Source of the DNA: Pseudovirgaria hyperparasitica
Lineage: Eukaryota; Ascomycota; Dothideomycetes; Acrospermales; Acrospermaceae
Direction of reading: 5' to 3'
DNA: 64,000 bases
NCBI RefSeq assembly: GCF_010093815.1
Contig: NW_022985565.1
Span: forward strand, 789,841-853,840
Of this stretch, positions 56,472 through 64,000 are shown one piece after another. The translations under genes and the position numbers were made by a program. Positions within the stretch are counted from its first letter, which is position 1, and each line of letters opens with the position of its first letter. The notes under the pieces were generated by a model. The model searched no databases. It was not told the DNA's origin and worked only from the letters and a program-made list of their open reading frames with translations.

Positions 56472-59400
56472 ACGACCGCGACGTCGCTATGCTTATATTA
56501 ATAATACGCTATTCTATATCTTTTACTTATACGCAGCCATTATAGAACTTAAGATATATACCGCTAGTTCCTAGGTGTCCTCGTCCTTAGTATAGTCCTT
56601 CTAACGGATTCTATATTTCTAAACACCGTCTTTATCAATCCTATGTTTAATAATATAGTCCACTTCGAACACGTCTAGTCCATCTTAGGGTATAATAGAG
56701 TATAACTATACGTTCGTACGGCCATACACGTTAGGTCGAAATCTTTCGAGTAGTAAGACGTGGAACACGTTATAGATTCTTATATCGCTTCCTAAGTTAA
56801 GCTCGTAGACTCTTATACTAATACGACGTTTAATTCGGAAGGGACCAGCCATTTTATAATCGAGCTTCTTATTTACTCGCGATGTTCATATATTACGGAC
56901 GTTAAGAAGGACCTCGTCGCCCTCCTCGTACGTCTAATCCTTAGCTAACCTATTATAGTACTTCGTATACGAGTCGTTTACTTATTAGATTATAGCGCGA
57001 TAGTTACGTACGGTTTTAAAGATTTTAATCGCTAATTCCTAAGCGTGGACGTTCACGTCTATTATTCGATTAAATTAGACCGTCTAAGGCTTAAAACCTA
57101 TCCTTAGACTGCGTCCGAGGTTCGCCTAGAAAGGTATAATACCTGTCGTACTATAACGACTATTATTATATACGAACTCTACTATACTTAGTAGAGAGGC
57201 CTAGTCGTTCTACTTAAAATTATAGAATACACGTAGGTAGGCCTCGAGCGTCTAGTTCTATCGCTCTATCTAGCTATCCGTCTAAGGATAAAATACTATA
57301 GACATATTTCTATTTATACTTACCATTTCGTAGAATAACGTCTAGAATTTAGACGTGAAGGTACTTCCTCGGTCCATAACAATCCTTTTTAGTATACCAT
57401 GGACCTTAATAATCTCGTTCTAGAACACCTACGCTAGTTCTTTAGATGTAATCGTCTTCTACACTAGGATATACCTAGATATCTTTATAAGTCTATCTAT
57501 AATAATAAGAATAGAATTATAACTCATCCTAAGTATCTCGCTTAGAGGTAAGTCAACTATAAAGTCTATAGTAATATCTTCCCACATAAAGAGGGGGGCT
57601 AAAAGAGGCTGTAAATTCCTATATAGCTTATACCTAGGGGCCTTCGTTCTTTGATAAATCGGATAAGTAGCTATCTATTCTTTAATATACTTGGGTATAT
57701 CTTTCTAAAAATAGTACTAACGAATTAAGCTTAGGGTACGTATATATCTAAAGTATCCTACTAGGTTAGCGTTATAGTATCGGCTAACTACGTTAAATCG
57801 CGCGTTACCCGTCGGCATATAGTACTTTCTATCATAGTAAAGTAAGCCGTCCATAAAGGTCTACTTATAGTCTACTTTAGTCCGTAATAACCTATCTTAC
57901 TATATTTTACGTAACTTTAAAACTATCGGGTCTATCTTCTATAGATCCACGATTAACTAGGCGAGGTTAATTAGATATTTACGCCGGGTATTATCGCCCT
58001 TCCCGACAGCGCTAATAAACGGTCTACTAGGGACTTCGGTACCGCGTCTTTAGTTACCGGCTTCGGTCTTAGAGATTCGATTACCGGTATTAACGTTAGC
58101 ATCTCGCTAATCGCCTAATAACTTAAAATCTAACCTTATCCTTAAGAGTTAGGCCTATAGCTACTCTAGGACCCTATAGCCACTATAATCCTAGGCGCCT
58201 TCTTTATAGTTAGGTCTTCTTAACATCCTATTAGCTAGGTTTATACTTCTAGGTCGATAGTAGATTATAAAGTAAAAGTTCGTAAGCTACTTAGCCCATT
58301 AGACCTATTAATAGTTTAAAACTATCGTGCTTATAAACCCCTTTAAGTTATAGTAATTAGTTAGTAACTCGACGTTATATATGGTACCTTTAAGATAATA
58401 TCGCCACTATTTAAACGACTCTACTATTACTAGTAGCTCTTAGTTATAGATAGTATATCTAGTCTTAACATCGACTATTTTGCGTAAGAAGAACGTAACT
58501 AGATACTATTAGACCTTTTTAGACTTAGTTAGTCTAGACTAGAAGAGAATGCCTAAGATTATAAATTCTAACGCGTTAGTTTCGACGCGGATAGGTTTAG
58601 TTAGGTCGAAGTATACTAGTAATAGGGTAGTTATAAATGCCTCTTTGATTTTCTCGAAGGAGGCCCTTTCGCCTTCCGATAATTCTATAGGCTACGATTT
58701 AATATTATACTATTTCTATCTACCGCGGACCGTAATAGACGAATCTATGGTAGTAGTACGCGTGTTAAGTAGTACTACTAGCCGGGAGAAATGCTTAACG
58801 AATTTTCGGTAGTAATTAGCGAATCCGATAAAGACACGTATATCTCGAACCGATCTTAGTTTAGACTAGTCCACGATAGTAGCGACCCTATCCCTTTCTA
58901 TGGTTATACCTTAATTAGTAATAACGAAGCTAAGGAAGTTAACGTGGTCCTAGTAGAACTCGTATTTAGATAGCTTAATATATAGCTTATGTTTTTCTAG
59001 CCTATCTAGGACTACGCGTACGTGCTAGATATGTTCTTCTTTGTTATTAGAGAAGATAAGGATGTTATCGAGGTATACGATGCACGTTATATCGAGTAGG
59101 CCTACTAGCGCGTTATTAATGTACGCTTAGAAGGTTCCTAGCGCGTTAGTTAGTCTAAAAGGGACTACTATGTACTCGAAGTGTCTATAACGGGTCCTAA
59201 ACGCCGTTTTCTACTTATCGCCCTTCTTAATACGTAGGCGGTAGTAGGCATCGCGTAGATTAAGCTTAGTAAAGATCTTCGTGCGCCCTAGTCTATTAAT
59301 AGACTCGGAGATAAGAGGTAGTAGGTAACGATTCTTTCGCGTGATATTATTTAGGCTATAGTAGTTAACACATAGACGGAGACTCCTATCCTTCTTCTTT

Positions 59401-61617
59401 ATAAAGAGGATTAGAGCTCTAGCTAGGGATATACTAGGCCTAATCTATCCTTATATAAGGTTCTTTTCGATGTATTCTCGAAGGACCTATAGCTCGGGTT
59501 CTAATAGAGGGTAGATGGGTCCGTGTAGGGGTTATTAACCGTCTTCGAGGTTAATAGTAAGGTCGGTAGATTAGTATTAAGGTAATTTGGACGAGTCGAT
59601 CGCTAACGCGACATGTTAGTATATTTTATACTAATATAGTAGGTTTTTATCTACTTTAATACTAAGCTCTCTATTTTAAGTAAGTAAGAGAACGTAGATA
59701 GCGGAGATTACCTTTTCGTAGTCCTTCTAGAATTATTCGTCGTCGACTAGCTATACTAGGTTCCATTATAGTAGGTACATGCGCTAGCCAGCTGTTTTCT
59801 AGATGAAGTCTAGTTTCGGGTTATATTTTTCAAGCTACGGTATACCGAGGATTATATCAAAGGGACTATCTACCATGATAAAGGTTAAGTAGTAGGGTTT
59901 CCACTTCCCCCCGCTATCCTAGATGCTATATTTAATAGTATAGATACCCTACGATTTAATAGGACCGTCGATACTATAGAAGGTAGCACCTATTAGTGCT
60001 TGAATATCGACGTTAAGTTCTCGTGCTCGTTAAGTTAATATAACGTTAGTAGCTAAACCGCTATTAAGCATTGCGGTCTAATGTTATCTATAAGGGACCT
60101 CGATAGGCCTAGCCTATAGTTTAATATACTAGTTGGCTAGTTATCCCTCTATTTTAGTTGCGTCTACGAGTCGCGAGGGTTCCTTATAGATAGTTAGTTT
60201 TTTATATCGTGTACCGGGTAGTTAGGCGCGATGTGTCCTAGCTACTAGCACTTATAGTATATAACTAACTTAGTATCTATATTAGTATTCGGTGGTTTCC
60301 CTAAGCGGTACTCGGGTACTATATAGTCTATTCTACCATAGGTATAGTAGGTGACTTTAGGTCGTTTATATAAGTCGTTTCTCACGTCTTAATATATCGA
60401 CTAGTAGAAAGATCCGCGGTACGGGCCTCGTCTTCTTAAGTTCGTAGAGTAGTAGCGCCCATAAGGTGTTCCGCGCGATCTATTACTAAACCGGTCCTCT
60501 TTAGACGATTTTATATCGGATTAGATTAATAGGGATAGTCGTGCGCCTATACGACGTTAGTTATTTATTATACGCTAATGTTATTCTATAAGATTCGCGA
60601 GTGCCTAAAGGTTAGTAGAGATAGACATTATAAGGTCGATGCGTTCCTTTACGCTCGGGTTAAGAGACCTTTTAAAGTTATCGCATTATCGAACCATGTA
60701 ATCTTCCTCGGCTTCTCTCTAAAGAGGTCGGAGGTATTTAAGGAGTTATAACGGGGATTGTCTCTCTCGCTATTAAGTCTTAAAGATATAGCTCTAAGCC
60801 TATTCGCGTCGCTCGGCTCTATTACCGAAGTATTAAAGAAGGAATTCGGTGAACGTGTCCTAGTTATACGCATCCTTAGGGTGTTTAATTCGATGTACTA
60901 TCTAACGTTTAGATGGCGTTAGGTCTAGGTAGTTCTATACGAACCTAATCTTATTACTATCGTTTATAAATAGGTAGAAGAATCGGCTATACTAGTAAGC
61001 CTATTCGTGAAAGCTCCTCCTGGTTTTACCGTCGAAGTAAGGTGGTTTCTTAGGCCAAGGTAACTAGGATAGTAATAGACTTAGTTAGACTGTTTTAGCT
61101 TAAGTTAATCCATATTAGTATAGATTAGTTGCTACTAGCACTAAAGCGCGTAGTACGGCTTCGAGTCTAGCGGTTCGTCCTCGCGCTTCATTGAGTTTAC
61201 GAAGTTACTACTCGAGCTAAGCCTAACGCTACCTCTCCGTGTATAGCTTGGTATATACGTCGTTATAAGGCGTGGTTAACGTTAGTCGGTTCTAACGAAT
61301 TAATTCGTTAACGTTAATAGAGTCTAGTCTTATAGTAAGAATAGGTCTAGTATAGTATAAACTAGACCGCGATGGAGTATGATGGACTCCTTCCTTATTA
61401 CCTAGGTAATCTTCTACGGTTATACGGAATACCGTACTAGTTATTAGTGCGATAGCCTATAGGGTGTACTTATCGGTGGAGGTAGTCATAGGGAGACTAT
61501 TCTCTTCGTTTAGATTTAGAGAGAGTCTCTCGTATAAGGTAGTGCCACGGGTATTATAGCGCGTAGTAGGAGCTATCTCTATAAGCTACTATCGTGCTAT
61601 ATAGAGAGGAATTAAAA

Positions 61618-61855
61618 TATAAAGAGTGAAGACGTGGGATAGTAGTCTAATAGTTTATAGAGAGATATAGGAATGTATTTATAGAGTAATCTTACTCTTA
61701 TACGAGGTTGATTCCTAACGAGTAGGAATCGGTTTGTACGGTCCACTTATATAGTGACCTCGCTTAACTCAGCTAACTTAACCTAGCTCTGGCCACTACG
61801 TGGCTACATGGATTAGAATGGTCCATATAGGTCCGTTATGGTTCCCGTCCTAACA
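61618..61855 (-). repeat. LTR, right copy (5' LTR of the element)
   Basis: 238 bp, the same length as the left copy and ending in ACA on the plus strand, followed at once by the GTTAT duplication. Confidence 0.88.
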
Positions 61856-61860
61856 GTTAT
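61856..61860. repeat. Target-site duplication GTTAT, right
   Basis: The partner of the GTTAT at 53808-53812 on the far side of the LTR element. Confidence 0.8.
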
Positions 61861-63170
61861 AGGTAAGGTTAGAGTAGATAGTAGAGGCCTCGTAGCTTAG
61901 TATATCTACCTTATCTCTCTCGCCTTTATAGTGTTAATATACTTAGCGACTTATCTACGTTTTATATATATTATAGACTATAATAGATAGTTTCTATTAT
62001 AATTAGAGTACTTAGTAGTATCTTTATTATATATATAGTTCTTCTATCCTTTATATAGGTATTCCTAGATATAGTAGTTCTATTAGTACTATCCGTAGGT
62101 AGCTTTCTAAGAGTATCTCTACCTAGTATATCTATATCTCTAATAGTTAAAGTATTAGATTATTACCTATACTCTATTCTATAGTTCTACTATAAGTAAC
62201 TTCCTCTTAGCTAAGAAGCCTTCTTATATAATCTAATAGACGAGGGCGGGGTCTTAGAGCTCTACTATTATAGTAGAATATTTTTTTAATTTTACTTTAA
62301 TCCCTTATACATTCTTCTACCACGCCTTTATAATCTTAATTCTAGGGTATTTCTAGTTATTAGATTATTCTATTTACTTAATATTATTAGCGCTAATAAT
62401 ATATCCCCGGATAGAAACTATATATATCTATATTAGATATATATTAGCGCGGACGGATATACTAGAGAAGATATTATTAATCGCGTTTAGGTCGCGGGAG
62501 ATAGTCTACTAGGCTATATTAGTAGTAGTAGTTAGTACTATACCTTCTAGAGTAAGTTTAGCTATAACTATATTTAACTATATTTCTTTTTATTTATTAA
62601 TCTTATTAATAATATTCTTTAGGGATACCTTCTAGACCTATATAAGGACTTCCTTATCCTAGATAGTAATCTATATACTATATACTTCTTCTATAGATAT
62701 TCTTAGTATTTAGATTATCCCGGTTATACTATCTAATGGTACCGCGACTTATATCTAAGTAGTTAGATATCTCTCCTAGGTAAGGCCTTCTTAGATCCTT
62801 AGTAGACTAGCCTTAATTTAGTCTAGTCTAGACTCTAGACTCGTTTCTAGTATCTATTTTACTTCTATAGTAAGCCCCTTAATATTCCGGACTAGACTCT
62901 AAAAGATATTAAGGAGGGCGGTCTCTCCTTTCTTAACCTCCCTCTCTACACGTGCTATCTAGTATTTAATCTTATCTATAAGGGTGTCCACGAGTAGAGT
63001 CCTCCCTATCTTAGTTATCTATAGTACTTTATACCCCTAGTTATTTTTTATTTTCTAGATAGTAGTTTAGTCGTCCTAGAATATACTACTATATAGCTAT
63101 TTCTATTATACTAGTAGTAGAAGTATATCTAGCGGAAGTTAGAGTATATCGGTGCCGGAGGCCGCTATAA
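61861..63170 (-). mobile_element. Probable 5' remainder of the interrupted LINE
   Basis: AT-rich, RIP-altered sequence between the right target duplication and the right 31-bp palindrome. No domain is clear. It is assigned to the LINE because the LTR element interrupts one continuous repeat and because the 31-bp repeats bracket the whole. With the LTR element removed, the bracketed unit would be about 4.8 kb. Confidence 0.35.
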
Positions 63171-63201
63171 TTATTAGTTAAGGGCTACCCTTAACTAATA
63201 A
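63171..63201. repeat. 31-bp near-palindrome, right copy
   Basis: Perfect 14-bp arms TTATTAGTTAAGGG / CCCTTAACTAATAA around a CTA centre. Matches 50322-50352 in 29 of 31 bases. Confidence 0.85.
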
Positions 63202-64000
63202 AGGGGGTTAGCATGTTAGCGTTTATTAGTAGTAGTCTATACTTATTACTCTAAAGAGTTTTTAAGTATATATATATAGTATCTCTATACGTTGGTACTA
63301 TTATATATTATATACTATACGTACGTATATATATTAGAAGTTATTATACTCGGTATACTCTATTAATTGGTATCTATAGATTGCTATATCGCCCTAAATT
63401 AACTAGTTCTAGTCCCTTCGAGATTAAACTTCCTTAAATACTACTAGTATACGCTTAAACATTAATAGAGATTAGTATAAGTAATAGAGTATAAGAAAGT
63501 CTAATTTTAGACTATCTTATAATACCTATAGATATAAGTCTACTAGATCCTTATTATCTTACTTAAAGAAGTATTTCTATATAGAATAAAGATATATAGT
63601 AGTATAGTATATAACGTTTTCCTTTACTAGGTGTAATGAATTACTAGCTAGAGCCATAGAAGGATACGTAGACTCTAGTATAAGTAGCGTAAGAGATAGT
63701 ATAGTATGTAGGAGAGGTACCTATAATATAATAGATAGCCTTAGATAGTAACCTAAGGCCAAGATAGATATCTATAGGAAGAGCTAATCATAGGTACTTA
63801 GAATAGGTATTCTAAGTAATCTATATAGTAATTAGAAATAGAATATTAGTATTCTAAGTAATATACTAAACGCTTAGAATAAGCATTCTAATTAGAGAAC
63901 CTTAGTAGAACTATATAGACCCTTTAGACCTAATCTCTAGAGATAGTTCTATAGTAATTAATTTAAACTTATACTAATATAATTACTACTTTACTCGCCT

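Larger units (their letters stand above)
53813..61855 (-). mobile_element. Degraded Ty3/gypsy LTR retrotransposon
   Basis: An 8043-bp fossil element with two 238-bp LTRs and GTTAT on both sides, inserted within LINE-like sequence. Its genes face the minus strand. Gag-like sequence with a possible zinc-knuckle end lies at about 61.3-60.2 kb, reverse transcriptase at about 59.5-58.8 kb, RNase H probably after it, and integrase at about 57.7-57.1 kb; this order is that of the gypsy group. A purine-rich tract on the minus strand abuts the left LTR, where a polypurine tract belongs. The copy is broken throughout by RIP-type changes. The LTRs differ by roughly 16 of 238 positions, all transitions, so the insertion was probably young when RIP struck. 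Confidence 0.85.
49380..64000. other. AT-rich, RIP-affected repeat block
   Basis: From about 20 bp after the fusion gene to the window end the sequence changes abruptly. TpA is very frequent, while CpA and TpG are nearly absent over long stretches and C survives mostly in CpG, CpC and CpT. This is the footprint of repeat-induced point mutation, which turns CpA into TpA on both strands of duplicated DNA. No intact host gene was found. Recognisable contents are a LINE, an LTR element, their end repeats and short palindromes. The stretches 49380-50321 and 63202-64000 hold no family I can name. Confidence 0.92.

Noticed and set aside
58549-58812. Plus-strand open frame within the LTR element
   Set aside because: It runs opposite to the element's pol region and has no domain; a chance frame in fossil sequence.
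60649-60873. Minus-strand open frame within the LTR element as a host gene
   Set aside because: It lies in the gag-like part of the fossil element and is not an independent gene.
63202-64000. Telomere or CRISPR-like array at the right end
   Set aside because: No TTAGGG arrays and no regularly spaced repeats; only AT-rich RIP-altered sequence with loose TATTCTAAGTAAT-like repeats near 63.8 kb.

Overview
The window comes from a filamentous ascomycete (Pezizomycotina), most likely a Dothideomycete of the Pleosporales type. Genes carry several short GT-AG introns of about 43-150 bp. The gene set is fungal: a TOS1-like wall glycosidase, a DUF1776 protein, DUF3176-type membrane proteins, a Zn2Cys6 regulator and a Nif1/DSF2-like Sel1 protein. 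The last 14.6 kb is an AT-rich block almost free of CpA/TpG, the mark of repeat-induced point mutation (RIP). Family names rest on motif recognition by eye; no search was run.

From 1 to 49.36 kb the DNA is gene-bearing, with 18 protein genes. In order: NPL4 (5' end outside the window), RFC2 on the minus strand, a secreted S41-like peptidase, an unrecognised four-exon minus-strand gene head-to-head with the COMPASS subunit SDC1, ribosomal protein S13 on the minus strand, a TOS1-like glycosidase, peroxin PEX13, a UBE2W-type ubiquitin-conjugating enzyme, the ribosome-associated Hsp70 SSB, a low-complexity tract, a large membrane protein on the minus strand, a SET/MYND methyltransferase, a SulP sulfate permease, a Nif1/DSF2-like Sel1 protein on the minus strand, a DUF1776 protein on the minus strand, a DUF3176-like membrane protein with an in-frame TAG, a Zn2Cys6 transcription factor on the minus strand, a secreted germin/spherulin-type cupin, and finally a 1130-residue intronless fusion protein.

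The left part is mostly housekeeping (proteasome-linked extraction, replication, histone methylation, translation, peroxisome import, ubiquitin, chaperone, sulfur uptake). From about 36 kb rightwards the spacing widens and content turns accessory: lineage-specific membrane protein, lone regulator, secreted cupin, multidomain enzyme. The fusion protein joins a methyltransferase-like module, a berberine-bridge-type FAD oxidoreductase, a phosphomevalonate-kinase-like P-loop kinase and an adenine-phosphoribosyltransferase-like module. It ends about 20 bp before the AT-rich block.

The AT-rich block (about 49.38-64 kb) holds no intact gene. It contains a degraded minus-strand LINE with a recognisable reverse transcriptase, interrupted by an 8.04-kb degraded Ty3/gypsy LTR retrotransposon with 238-bp LTRs and a 5-bp target duplication. 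A 31-bp near-palindrome stands on both outer sides of this nest.
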